From assembly GCA_030729925.1 (NCBI GenBank), contig JANQWK010000016.1:62001-126000 (forward strand): 64,000 bases of DNA, written 5' to 3'. This document shows, in pieces, positions 33,553 through 41,969 of this stretch. How positions within the stretch are numbered: the first letter of the stretch is position 1; each line of letters starts with the position of its first letter. The notes under the pieces are model-generated. The model did no database searches and had not been told where the DNA came from. It saw only the letters and a list, made by a program, of their open reading frames with translations. The translations under genes and the position numbers were made by a program. This stretch comes from Saprospiraceae bacterium. GTDB taxonomy: Bacteria; Bacteroidota; Bacteroidia; Chitinophagales; Saprospiraceae.

Positions 33553-36500
33553 TTATCTGGCTTTTTCTAATGCCTTAGAAAACGACTTGCGGGTTTTGCG
33601 GCTACCACCTCCTTTAGGGGTAAAGTCGGAAGTAAGATCCGCCATCACCGGTGTCGCAATGAAGATAGAAGAATAAGTACCCACGAGGATACCGAGTAGT
33701 AGGGCAAAAGCAAAACCTTTGATGCTGGCTCCGCCAAAAACAAACAGGATGAACACCACAAAGAGGGTGGTCAAGGAAGTAATGATGGTACGGCTAACGG
33801 TATTATTGACAGCCATGTTCACCACTTCGTGTTTGTCTTTGTTGATGTACAGGTTCATGTACTCCCGGATTCTGTCGAACACCACCACCGTGTCATTGAT
33901 CGAATAACCGATCACGGTAAGCAGTGCTGCAATCAGCGCCTGGTCAATCTCCATAGAGAAAGGCAGGATACCGTGGAACAGGGCAAAGAAGCCCAGTACA
34001 AACAATACATCGTGGAAAAGTGCCACAACCGCACCAAGGCTGTACTGCCACTTGCTGAATCGGATGAAAATATAGAGGAAGATCAACAACAACGCAAAGA
34101 TGGTTGCGTAGAAAGCGCTATCCTGAATATCATCTGCGATCGTTGCACCTACCTTGCTTGAGCTGGCTACATAAGTACCTGATCCGTCGGGATTTTTGAA
34201 ATTCTCAAAATTCAGATCGCCACCTGCCACTGCATTGACACCGGCAAACAACTGTGCCATCACTTTTTCTGCTGCCTCATCGCTATCGTCGTCAATCATG
34301 TAGTCTGTAACTACATTGAAAGTATTATCGGTATCTACGGCCTTTACAATAGGCGTATTGCCCTCGAAAGCCGTAGTAAGTGCATTGCGAAGCGATTCGA
34401 TATCGGTATTGTCTTCAGCGGCGAAAGAGACATTGTAAGAATAACCGCCTTTGAAGTCCACGCCCAGTTCAAAACCTTTGGTTACGATAGCGATAAGTCC
34501 GATCACCAAGAAAGACCCGGAGAAAATATAGGCTATCTTGCGCTTGCCCAACCAGTCAATATTAAGGTTGGAAAAAGCATTTTTAGAAACGGAAGTTTCG
34601 AAACTAATACTCTTATTGCGTCCCGTCCAGTAGTCTATCATCAGCTTACCCACCAATACGGCAGTAAACAAAGAAGAAAGTACACCGATGATCAACACTA
34701 CAGCAAATCCTTTGATGGGACCCAGACCAAAATAAGCCAGTACCATAGCGGTCAGGATCGTTGTCACGTTGGCATCAATGATGGCAGAATACGAATTTTT
34801 GAAACCATCGCCGATGGCGGCAATCAGGGTTTTTCCTTCCCGAAGCTCCTCTCGAATCCGTTCAAAAATGATAACGTTCGCATCCACAGCCATACCGATC
34901 GTCAACACAATACCGGCAATACCTGGAAGCGTAAGAACGGTACCGTAGGAAGCCAGTGCCCCGATGATAAAGAAGATATTGAGGAATAGCGCGAGGATAG
35001 ACACCACCCCTGCGCCGGCGTAGTAAGCCATCATAAACACAAACACCAATGCGAAGCCGATGAACAAGGCCGTCTGGCTTCTGGCGATATTATCCTTACC
35101 GAGTGTCGGCCCTACCAGGGACTCCTGGATGATTTTCGTCTCGGCGGGCAACTTACCAATCTGCAAGATATTGGAAAGGTCTTTTGCCTCCTGGATAGAA
35201 AAATTACCGGTTATGGAAGAGCGGCCATCCTGAATCGGGTTGATTACCCGTGGTGCGGATACCACTTCATTGTCCAGCACGATAGCAATTTCGCGGTTGT
35301 TGTCCTGAGCAGCAGCTGTAGTAAGCTGACCCCAGATTTTTGCACCCTGACCATCCATAGCCAGTGAAACAGCTACCTCATTGGTTTGCGGATCCGGGTT
35401 AGCGGAAGCGTTGGTCACGCGATCACCTGACAAAGGAGGATTATCGGCACCTTTATCGGCGCGGATAGCATACAGCTCGTACTGATCTGTCTGCTCACCC
35501 GTAGTAAAATCAACATAAGGATCTTTCGACCAAATGAAAAGTACGTCTCTTGGGAAAAGGATTTTGATTTCAGGCCTGTTGAGGTAATCGCTTACCAGAT
35601 TGCGCTGATTTTTGCGGGCGGTACCCATTACAGCGGGGCTGAGCGTACCCTGGTTCAGGGTAAGCGCAGAAAACAGCGGACCGTTGGCCAGTCCGAGGTT
35701 ATTTCCATAAGTAGTATCTATGCTTACCACCTGGCTTCTGTCCACATTGCCCAAAGAATCTATTGCAAAAGTCGTATCTATGCTGGAGATCGTAGTCTGG
35801 TTACCCGCGCCGAGGGAAGCAGACAACTTCTCATTAGCTGCGATAAAAGCCTGCTGAACCCCCGGATCCATGACGCGATAAACATTCCAGAACTCCAGTT
35901 TGGCAGCAGCTTGCAGGAAAGTTCTTGCCCGCTCTGGGTTATCAATGCCGGGCAGCTCCACCACAATCAGGTCTCTACCTGCATCCAGCGAAACATTGGG
36001 CTGGGTCACACCCAGTTTGTCAATCCGCTCTTTGAGTCTTTTGAACGTCAGGTCAACCGTCTCGTTGGCCTTGCTTCTAATTAGTCGGATCACCTCGCCA
36101 TCGGAGGTCTCAAAATTGATCTCCTCTCTCAGCCCTTCGTTTCGGGCAAAAATCGGAGCCAGTTTTTTATCACCTGCTACTTTGCGGAACTCATCCGCAA
36201 AAAGCGTCACATAATCAGACTGTGCACTTTTCTGTGCGATAGAAGCTTTGTCCAGGGCTTCCAAAAAGGCAGGATCTTTACTGTCATTGGCAAGTGCGGT
36301 AATGAAATTCCTCAGATCCACTTGCAATACCACGCTCATACCTCCTTTCAGATCCAGACCAAAAGCCAATTGCTGGCCTTTTAGTTCCTGATAGGTGTAT
36401 GACTTCAAAAGCGGGATGCTGAAAACTTCCTCCGTTGACATGGAGTCCAAATAAGCTGTCCGTGCTCTCTTAAAAGACACTTTTTCCTCCGCCGTACCCT

Positions 36501-36633
36501 CAATGTTTCCAAACATACCGGCATACTCGTCAGCATTTCGTTCTACCTTCAGGGTCGGCAGGATCAACCCATACTGCGCCAAAGTCACGAGGGTCATCAC
36601 GACAAGGAAGAACTTAACAACTCCTTTTCCCAT
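33553..36633 (-). CDS. secDF: Fused protein translocase subunit SecDF
   Basis: SecDF uses the proton gradient to help pull secreted proteins through SecYEG. The 1026-residue fusion has a first membrane helix (residues 5-25), a large SecD periplasmic domain (about 60-500, LKGQQLAFGLDLKGGMSVVLQVDL, KERIDKLGVTQPNVSLDAGRDLIVVELPGID), the SecD helices (about 515-690, GALASYGTVLTLPGIAGIVLTIGMAVDANVIIFERIREEL with the proton-carrying aspartate), then SecF (about 700-1026, GKRKIAYIFSGSF, VDFKGGYSYNVSF, ALLTVIGYSINDTVVVFDRIRE). Separate secD and secF are the rule in many bacteria, but the fusion is standard in Bacteroidota. A possible -7 box is CAAATATA (36767-36774, minus-strand promoter). Confidence 0.97.
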   Translation of the reverse strand: MGKGVVKFFLVVMTLVTLAQYGLILPTLKVERNADEYAGMFGNIEGTAEEKVSFKRARTAYLDSMSTEEVFSIPLLKSYTYQELKGQQLAFGLDLKGGMSVVLQVDLRNFITALANDSKDPAFLEALDKASIAQKSAQSDYVTLFADEFRKVAGDKKLAPIFARNEGLREEINFETSDGEVIRLIRSKANETVDLTFKRLKERIDKLGVTQPNVSLDAGRDLIVVELPGIDNPERARTFLQAAAKLEFWNVYRVMDPGVQQAFIAANEKLSASLGAGNQTTISSIDTTFAIDSLGNVDRSQVVSIDTTYGNNLGLANGPLFSALTLNQGTLSPAVMGTARKNQRNLVSDYLNRPEIKILFPRDVLFIWSKDPYVDFTTGEQTDQYELYAIRADKGADNPPLSGDRVTNASANPDPQTNEVAVSLAMDGQGAKIWGQLTTAAAQDNNREIAIVLDNEVVSAPRVINPIQDGRSSITGNFSIQEAKDLSNILQIGKLPAETKIIQESLVGPTLGKDNIARSQTALFIGFALVFVFMMAYYAGAGVVSILALFLNIFFIIGALASYGTVLTLPGIAGIVLTIGMAVDANVIIFERIREELREGKTLIAAIGDGFKNSYSAIIDANVTTILTAMVLAYFGLGPIKGFAVVLIIGVLSSLFTAVLVGKLMIDYWTGRNKSISFETSVSKNAFSNLNIDWLGKRKIAYIFSGSFLVIGLIAIVTKGFELGVDFKGGYSYNVSFAAEDNTDIESLRNALTTAFEGNTPIVKAVDTDNTFNVVTDYMIDDDSDEAAEKVMAQLFAGVNAVAGGDLNFENFKNPDGSGTYVASSSKVGATIADDIQDSAFYATIFALLLIFLYIFIRFSKWQYSLGAVVALFHDVLFVLGFFALFHGILPFSMEIDQALIAALLTVIGYSINDTVVVFDRIREYMNLYINKDKHEVVNMAVNNTVSRTIITSLTTLFVVFILFVFGGASIKGFAFALLLGILVGTYSSIFIATPVMADLTSDFTPKGGGSRKTRKSFSKALEKAR

Positions 36634-37012
36634 AAATCACTTGTTTTGAATGTTAGTATTGTTTCTGTTTCTGTGGACAACCAATAGACTGCGCGATGTA
36701 CCTATTTCTCATTGATTGCGTCCGCAATGATAAAAATTTAGAAGCTTACTGAATAAAAAAGCGCCGCAAATATAGTTTTTTTAGATTTAAGAATGAAATT
36801 GTATATCCGGTAAATCAAGTTGAACATGACCCGGTTAGGCATTTATTTTCGATTTGTCCTACCAGCCGGCGTGGAATATGAGCTAAAGATACCAATTCTT
36901 TGTAGATTATGGCTGTTCGCTTTTCCGCGATCGGGCTTTTTGTTTGGCAGCAAAGTTTTTTGCCGAAGGCTCAACCTTCAGGGGGCAGGAGGTGTATAGG
37001 AAATAAAAAATC
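36634..37012. promoter_or_regulatory. Intergenic region with a possible secDF promoter
   Basis: This 379-bp spacer separates divergent secDF and the small membrane-protein gene. CAAATATA (36767-36774) fits the complement of TAnnTTTG and could be the -7 box for secDF, without a well-placed -33 box. AGGAGGTG (about 36987-36994) resembles a Shine-Dalgarno sequence 18 bp before the small gene, unusual in this phylum. A reading frame on the minus strand (36907-37314) is antisense shadow. I see nothing else. Confidence 0.4.
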
Positions 37013-37246
37013 ATGAAAGATTCACCTACCTTTATCAATGATTGGAAGTTGGTCGGGATGCTTTGTCTGACGCTCGGGCTGGCTCCTTTTTTCCCGGAAC
37101 CACATATTTGGGGCAAACTTAAGTGGCTGGCTGGAGGTGCCGCAGGGATGGGGCCAATGGATTGGTTTGATGTCGTGTTGCACGGACTTCCTTGGGTACT
37201 GTTGCTGCGTTTGGCCGGCAAATCGCTGCTGGGGCTGGCTCGGTGA
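37013..37246 (+). CDS. Small conserved membrane protein
   Basis: The 77-residue protein has two hydrophobic segments (GMLCLTLGLAPFFPEPHIWG and LHGLPWVLLLRLAGK) separated by a loop (KLKWLAGGAAGMGPMDWFDV). Short proteins with this layout, GLAPFFPEPHxxGKxxW and GMxxxDWFDLxLHGxPW, are familiar from Bacteroidota genomes, but no function is known to me. It is upstream of, and in the same direction as, the fatty-acid hydroxylase gene (66 bp apart), which could put it in the same transcript. Being short and conserved in pattern, I accept it as a real gene. Confidence 0.72.
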   Translation: MKDSPTFINDWKLVGMLCLTLGLAPFFPEPHIWGKLKWLAGGAAGMGPMDWFDVVLHGLPWVLLLRLAGKSLLGLAR

Positions 37247-37312
37247 CAGGGATCACAGCTCATTTTGGGGCAATATGCGATCTTTGTGGAGAACAAATAA
37301 AAACATTTTTTC

Positions 37313-38344
37313 ATGAAGTACTGGAACCTTTTTGTAGAAGGATATAAGGGATATGCCAGCTATTTGTGGCACGAGATTACGCACCCGGGCTTGTACAATT
37401 ATTTTTACTGGCTGTTTGGGGTGTCGCTGTTCTTTTTTATGTTGGAGTGGTTGAGTCCCTGGCGCAAGGAGCAGCCGAAGTTTCGCAAGGATTTTTGGCT
37501 GGATTTTTTCTATATGTTTTTTAACTTCTTCCTGTTTTCGCTGATTATCTACAATGCCGCCTCTATGGTGGTGGTCAATTTTTTCAACGAGCTTATCCTG
37601 GGGGTGAGTGGGTTTGACTTACAGGCTTCGAACCCCATGCGCTACTGGCCTGCTTGGGCAATTTTGCTGACGGGGTTTGTGGTGCGTGATTTTGTGCAGT
37701 GGTGGGTGCACCGCCTGCTGCACAGTTCTGAGCGGCTCTGGGAGTTCCACAAGGTTCACCACTCTGTGGAGGAGATGGGTTTTGCAGCTCACCTGCGTTA
37801 CCACTGGATGGAAAATGTGGTGTATCGGAGTATTGAGTACCTTCCGCTTGCGCTGTTGGGGATAGGATTGTACGATTTCTTCGTGATTCACATTTTTACC
37901 CTGGCGGTTGGACATTATAACCATTCCAATATCAGCGTGTCCGGCCGGGTTACCGGAGGCATTGTGGGCGGATTGATCGGATTGGCGATTGCAACGGGTT
38001 CTTTCGACATTGCGTTGCTTGGTGCTGATTCCGGATTTGTTTGGCAATTGGGTGCATTTTTGGCGAGTGTGGGAGTCGGGGTACTGATCCTGGGGCCTGT
38101 GATGAAGATTTTGTTCAACAGCCCGGAGATGCATATTTGGCACCACGTGTATGATTTGCCGGAGGGGCATCCCAATGGGATCAACTATGGCATTACCTTG
38201 GCGATTTGGGATTATCTTTTTGGTACGGCCGTGATTCCGAAAGATGGTCGTGACATCAAACTGGGTTTCCCTGGTGTAGAGGAGTTTCCGCAGGATTTTA
38301 TCGGTCAGAACCTGCATGGTATTGCAGGTTCTGACCGCAAATAG
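37313..38344 (+). CDS. Fatty-acid hydroxylase / sterol desaturase family membrane enzyme
   Basis: The family are diiron membrane enzymes using O2 to hydroxylate or desaturate lipids. In this 343-residue protein the histidine clusters are HRLLH (residues 133-137), HKVHH (146-150), HYNHSN and HIWHHVYDLPEGH near the C-terminus. These are the H-x3-H, H-x2-H-H and H-x-x-H-H boxes, embedded in about six membrane helices. Similar Bacteroidota proteins are annotated as sterol desaturase family; sterols are not needed, so the substrate may be a fatty acyl chain, hopanoid or carotenoid. The last codons form a perfect 15-bp hairpin (see separate entry), which makes the C-terminal residues GQNLHGIAGSDRK partly structure-constrained. 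Confidence 0.87.
   Translation: MKYWNLFVEGYKGYASYLWHEITHPGLYNYFYWLFGVSLFFFMLEWLSPWRKEQPKFRKDFWLDFFYMFFNFFLFSLIIYNAASMVVVNFFNELILGVSGFDLQASNPMRYWPAWAILLTGFVVRDFVQWWVHRLLHSSERLWEFHKVHHSVEEMGFAAHLRYHWMENVVYRSIEYLPLALLGIGLYDFFVIHIFTLAVGHYNHSNISVSGRVTGGIVGGLIGLAIATGSFDIALLGADSGFVWQLGAFLASVGVGVLILGPVMKILFNSPEMHIWHHVYDLPEGHPNGINYGITLAIWDYLFGTAVIPKDGRDIKLGFPGVEEFPQDFIGQNLHGIAGSDRK
38302..38337. terminator. Perfect 15-bp hairpin at a convergent junction
   Basis: The arms CGGTCAGAACCTGCA (38302-38316) and TGCAGGTTCTGACCG (38323-38337) are perfect reverse complements around TGGTAT. It lies within the last codons of the hydroxylase gene, 8 bp before the converging cytochrome gene's stop codon. No U-tract follows on either strand, so terminator activity is an inference. 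Confidence 0.6.
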
Positions 38345-38345
38345 G

Positions 38346-39737
38346 TCAAAGTGTTTTGAGGTATTCGATCAGGGCTTTTCTTTCCGCGCCGGAGAGTTTG
38401 TCCCCGAACGTATGTCCAACATTGCTATAGGCAGGTAAGCGGGTATTATAGGTCCACTTACCTGCCTTTTTTGTTTTGGCTTCGTATTTCCAGCCTACTT
38501 TAACCGGGTCGTAGTCGCGGGAGTCTTCGCTGCGTTCCCATATTGCGGGTCGTCCGGGGCTGTAAAGAAGGTCTTCAAGGGTAGGAACGGATCCGTTGTG
38601 CAGATAAGGGGCACTTGCCCAGATACCGTCGAGGGGCGGTGCTACGTACCCCGCTTGGGGTTCGAACCAGGATTTGGGTTCGGATAGGGCGAACCAGCTT
38701 TGGTTGTACCATTCCACGATGGGCGCGTCCACGGCGTAGGAGGCATACCAGGGGTCGGTTTTTACCACTTCGAGAGACACCACTTTATTGGGATAGCCGG
38801 GGTTTTCACCGTAGGTGCCATGACACTTGCTGCAATGCTCGTTGAACAGTTTTTCTCCTTCCGCGGCCAGTTGTTGATTTACCGGAAACGGATATTCGGG
38901 CGCTTCGAGCGTTTCCAGCCAGGCGAGTACGTCTTTAAATCGGGTGATCGCTACCCGGGCTTGGGTAGAATCGGGGATGCCAAGCAGCGCAGCCTGGAAG
39001 AGCAATTTGGTGAAGTCGCCCCTGCCCACGGCGGTGTAGTACAAGCTATTTTTCTTTTTCATGAGCCACAGCGGGGGAACGTCTGTGGCGATATTGTAGT
39101 CCGGCATCTCAAAGTTGGGTTGTTCCCGGTAGCTGAGGTCGCTGGGATCCCGGTGCATGGCGCAGGCTTCGGCAAGCCGTGCCGCCGTATTCACACCGGG
39201 TTGATTGGTTCGGATGCGCGGGGCGATGGCTTTGAAATAGGCGCCAAAATCTTCGTAGGCGGCCCATTCTTCCGAATCTTTTTTGTAGCGCAGGCGCATG
39301 ACGGTATTCATGCCTTTAGACATAACGGAAAAGTTGTTCCTAAAGTCGGAAAAACTATTGCCCAGCCCCAGTACGAGCTGGCCGTTGATTTCAGCCGAAT
39401 GGCAGGTAAAGCAATTGCCATTGACCACGCTTATCTGGTTGGCGGTCTCAAAAGCGGTAACCATGTAGGGCAGGGTGGCGTTGATGCCGGGTCGGTCGAG
39501 GATACTGTCTCGCCGAGAAGTCCTTTTCCCGAACAGGGACAGCGGAACACCTGATCCGATATAATCGCCATTGAGCAGATAATCGAATCCGACTTCCGGG
39601 TCACCGCCTGTTTGTTGGGGGTAAGGTGGAATTTCTCTGACTTTAAAGCCTGTTTGGGTCACTTTTTCGGGTAAACCGACGTAAGTGTTGCAAGCATACA
39701 GCAAGAGCAAGCCTGCGACAATGGTTATTTTTTTCAT
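38346..39737 (-). CDS. Diheme c-type cytochrome lipoprotein
   Basis: The 463-residue product starts with a lipoprotein signal (MKKITIVAGLLLLYAC, Cys16). Two covalent-heme sites are present: CFTCH (residues 109-113) and CSKCH (302-306, followed by GTYGENPGYPNKV). Near the C-terminus YLHNGSVPTLEDLL is seen. The last is a signature of di-heme cytochromes in the cytochrome-c-peroxidase/RoxA-like group. It would be anchored to the outer or inner membrane, facing the periplasm, and transfer electrons or oxidise a small molecule. The exact reaction is unknown. It converges with the hydroxylase gene (1 bp between the stops) and precedes the alcohol dehydrogenase gene upstream by 23 bp, so the latter two may be co-transcribed. 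Confidence 0.85.
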   Translation of the reverse strand: MKKITIVAGLLLLYACNTYVGLPEKVTQTGFKVREIPPYPQQTGGDPEVGFDYLLNGDYIGSGVPLSLFGKRTSRRDSILDRPGINATLPYMVTAFETANQISVVNGNCFTCHSAEINGQLVLGLGNSFSDFRNNFSVMSKGMNTVMRLRYKKDSEEWAAYEDFGAYFKAIAPRIRTNQPGVNTAARLAEACAMHRDPSDLSYREQPNFEMPDYNIATDVPPLWLMKKKNSLYYTAVGRGDFTKLLFQAALLGIPDSTQARVAITRFKDVLAWLETLEAPEYPFPVNQQLAAEGEKLFNEHCSKCHGTYGENPGYPNKVVSLEVVKTDPWYASYAVDAPIVEWYNQSWFALSEPKSWFEPQAGYVAPPLDGIWASAPYLHNGSVPTLEDLLYSPGRPAIWERSEDSRDYDPVKVGWKYEAKTKKAGKWTYNTRLPAYSNVGHTFGDKLSGAERKALIEYLKTL

Positions 39738-39760
39738 GGGGTGCTGGGGATTGGCTTCGC

Positions 39761-40801
39761 CTAAAAATGATCAATTACCGTAACACCGGTAGGGGGCTGT
39801 GTGTTCATGCGCTGCAGGATTTGTGCGCCGGTTTCGAGATTGACCTTTCGGGTGAGCAGTCTGGCGGGTTGTAGCACCCCGCGTTCGATCATGCGGAGCA
39901 TTTCGGGATAGCGGTGCGCCTGCATGCCATGGCTGCCGAGAATTTCGAGTTCGTGCGAAATGACCCGACCCATCGGAATGGGTGGCAGGCTATCCTGGGC
40001 GGTCATCAGGCCCACCTGGATGTGTTTGCCGCGTTTGCGGAGCGATCGGATGCCTTGTACGCAGGTCGTGATGCTCCCCAGCGCATCGAGCGACACATGG
40101 CAACCTCCCCCGGTTATGGCCTGCACGGCTTCCGGAATATCCTTTTCGAGGGCAGCATTGAGGGTATAGGCCGCTCCCAGCGCTGCGGCCAGGGCGAGTT
40201 TTTCGGCATCAATGTCCACGGCAATCACGGTGGCTCCGCAGGCTACGCCAATGAGTACGGCCGACAAGCCCACACCGCCGCAACCTATAACCAGCAAGTA
40301 TTGTCCGGCCTGGATGCGACCCTGATCCACCACTGCCCGGAAGGAAGTAATAAACCGACAGCCCAGCACCGCAGCTGTCTGGAAATCTATCTCATCCGGC
40401 AGGTGTACGAGGTTGGTGTCGGCATAGGGAATCGCCGTAAACTCGGCAAAAGAACCGGGCAGGGTAAAACCGGGTTGTTGGTAATGGTCGCAAATTTGTT
40501 GGTGTCCACAAGTGCATTGGGGACAACTGCCACAGCCCAGACAAAACGGCAAGGTCACCCGGTCTCCTTTTTGAAACCGTTTTACCCCCGACCCAACCGC
40601 CACCACTGTTCCGGCAAACTCATGCCCTGGAATCTGGGGCAAGCGCACATCCGAGTCGTGGCCCATCCAGCCGTGCCAGTCGCTCCGACAAATCCCGGTA
40701 GCACCCACTTCAATCACTACTCCGCTATCCGGGCAGGCGGGATCCGGTACCTCCGTGACGGCAATTTCGCCGCCAAAAGCATAATATATAGCTGCTTTCA
40801 T
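39761..40801 (-). CDS. Zinc-dependent medium-chain alcohol dehydrogenase
   Basis: The 346-residue protein is a zinc/NAD(P) alcohol dehydrogenase. Seen motifs: catalytic-zinc ligands in GICRSDWHGWMG and GHEFAGTV (Cys, His, Glu), the structural zinc site CLGCGSCPQCTCGHQQIC, and the dinucleotide fold VIGCGGVGLSAVLIG. The Asp in VDIDAEK at the end of the second strand suggests NAD rather than NADP. Substrate unknown. It sits between a diheme cytochrome (23 bp downstream) and an Ate1-like transferase gene (6 bp upstream), and the three probably share a transcript. Coupling with the diheme cytochrome would make sense for a periplasmic quinohemoprotein, but this enzyme is cytosolic, so I do not infer a joint pathway. 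Confidence 0.9.
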   Translation of the reverse strand: MKAAIYYAFGGEIAVTEVPDPACPDSGVVIEVGATGICRSDWHGWMGHDSDVRLPQIPGHEFAGTVVAVGSGVKRFQKGDRVTLPFCLGCGSCPQCTCGHQQICDHYQQPGFTLPGSFAEFTAIPYADTNLVHLPDEIDFQTAAVLGCRFITSFRAVVDQGRIQAGQYLLVIGCGGVGLSAVLIGVACGATVIAVDIDAEKLALAAALGAAYTLNAALEKDIPEAVQAITGGGCHVSLDALGSITTCVQGIRSLRKRGKHIQVGLMTAQDSLPPIPMGRVISHELEILGSHGMQAHRYPEMLRMIERGVLQPARLLTRKVNLETGAQILQRMNTQPPTGVTVIDHF

Positions 40802-40807
40802 GGTTTT

Positions 40808-41878
40808 TCAGTAATTGAAAAAGAACATTTTGGGAATGGGGAAAATATAAGGAACCAAGGACTCCGCAGAGAATAGCTTTTTTTCTTGGACAAACAGCAC
40901 CGCTGGATACATAAATCGCTGATTCCGGTTGCGTAGGTCGTTCCAAAAATCGGGTTCAAAATTATCCAACACACTGCAGCTCCAACAATCGTATCGGTTT
41001 TGGTGAGGGTCGTAGGTAATCGCAGCCAAGTGCTGATGATCAGGATCCTCGTCAAAACTCAGGAGGAAACAAGGAGCATCAATGAACTCCATTTCCTCGG
41101 TTTTATAAAAATTTGCCTCCAGAATAGAATTGTAGATCACCTTGTGCAGCTTTCCCGTTTCCGTAAGGATATCCGAGAAGGCCATGATTTTTTGTTCGAT
41201 GCGTTCGAAGGGCAGTATTTCGGACAACACCAGGTCTGAAGGAAGCCATTGCCGAGAATATAGATCATAACTTTCCGTAGATCCGCTGCGGAGCTTGTAG
41301 TCGAACCGGGGATTCCCGGGTACGACATAACCGGGATAAAACCATTCATAGCCGTTTGCGGCTCCGTATTGTATCTCGAAGAGCAGGGTGGCCATACCCA
41401 GACTGTACTTGCGGTAATCGGGGTCATACACTCCTATAATGCTGGCAATGCTTGTTTTGCCGCAATCAAAAACGCTGTACGCGATCAAGCTCCCCTGGTC
41501 GCGGAGCGTGACTTCCCAGGAATCGTATATATTATAAGGAAACTCCTCGTGCAGCGACTCTTTCAGGCTGGGCGCCAGTATGCCCGGAAAATCAGAGCGG
41601 TATTTTTGATAGAGCAGCTCTTTTTCTTCGGTAAGCTCCAGGGGCTGGTAGTGCACTTCAAAGGCATTGGAGCAGGTGCGGAGGATCTTTCGGTTGCTTT
41701 TGCTAAATTGAAAATCCCGAAGCCCAAGCCGGATCCAGATCGCGTTGAATACTTTGGATTCAAAAAAAAGAAACTGTGTCGTAAAAATAGCCTGCCCCAG
41801 CCTGTACCAGCCCTGGTACAAGTATTCGTCCAATTCCTCGGGACTCAGGTGGTCGGGATAATTTTTTGCAGAAAACAT
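40808..41878 (-). CDS. Ate1-like aminoacyl-tRNA-protein transferase (GNAT-related)
   Basis: Arginyl/leucyl-tRNA-protein transferases add an amino acid to protein N-termini and mark them for degradation. In this 356-residue protein the typical segments are YLYQGWYRLGQAIFTTQF (residues 19-36), SKSNRKILRTC (about 59-69), VYDPDYRKYSLGMATLLFEI (about 150-170) and GYVVPGNPRFDYK. They correspond to the conserved R-x-R-x2-Y-x-like, tyrosine/leucine-rich and GYYI..CPKMxYK parts of Ate1/Bpt. The N-terminal zinc-binding cysteines of Ate1 (CGYC-like) are absent. It is a recognisable homologue but its substrate could differ. The gene is upstream of, and near (6 bp), the alcohol dehydrogenase gene. Confidence 0.68.
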   Translation of the reverse strand: MFSAKNYPDHLSPEELDEYLYQGWYRLGQAIFTTQFLFFESKVFNAIWIRLGLRDFQFSKSNRKILRTCSNAFEVHYQPLELTEEKELLYQKYRSDFPGILAPSLKESLHEEFPYNIYDSWEVTLRDQGSLIAYSVFDCGKTSIASIIGVYDPDYRKYSLGMATLLFEIQYGAANGYEWFYPGYVVPGNPRFDYKLRSGSTESYDLYSRQWLPSDLVLSEILPFERIEQKIMAFSDILTETGKLHKVIYNSILEANFYKTEEMEFIDAPCFLLSFDEDPDHQHLAAITYDPHQNRYDCWSCSVLDNFEPDFWNDLRNRNQRFMYPAVLFVQEKKLFSAESLVPYIFPIPKMFFFNY

Positions 41879-41969
41879 GGGGGTTCAGACTTCTATTGAG
41901 ACAGCTTTTTCTGAAACGACTTAATCGCTTAAAATTACATTTAAATTAAAAAAAATGAATTAATAATCC

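Noticed and set aside
36907-37314. A 135-residue minus-strand frame opposite the small membrane protein gene
   Set aside because: It is antisense to 37013-37246, whose plus-strand product has a coherent membrane pattern; the minus frame is proline/serine rich without structure.
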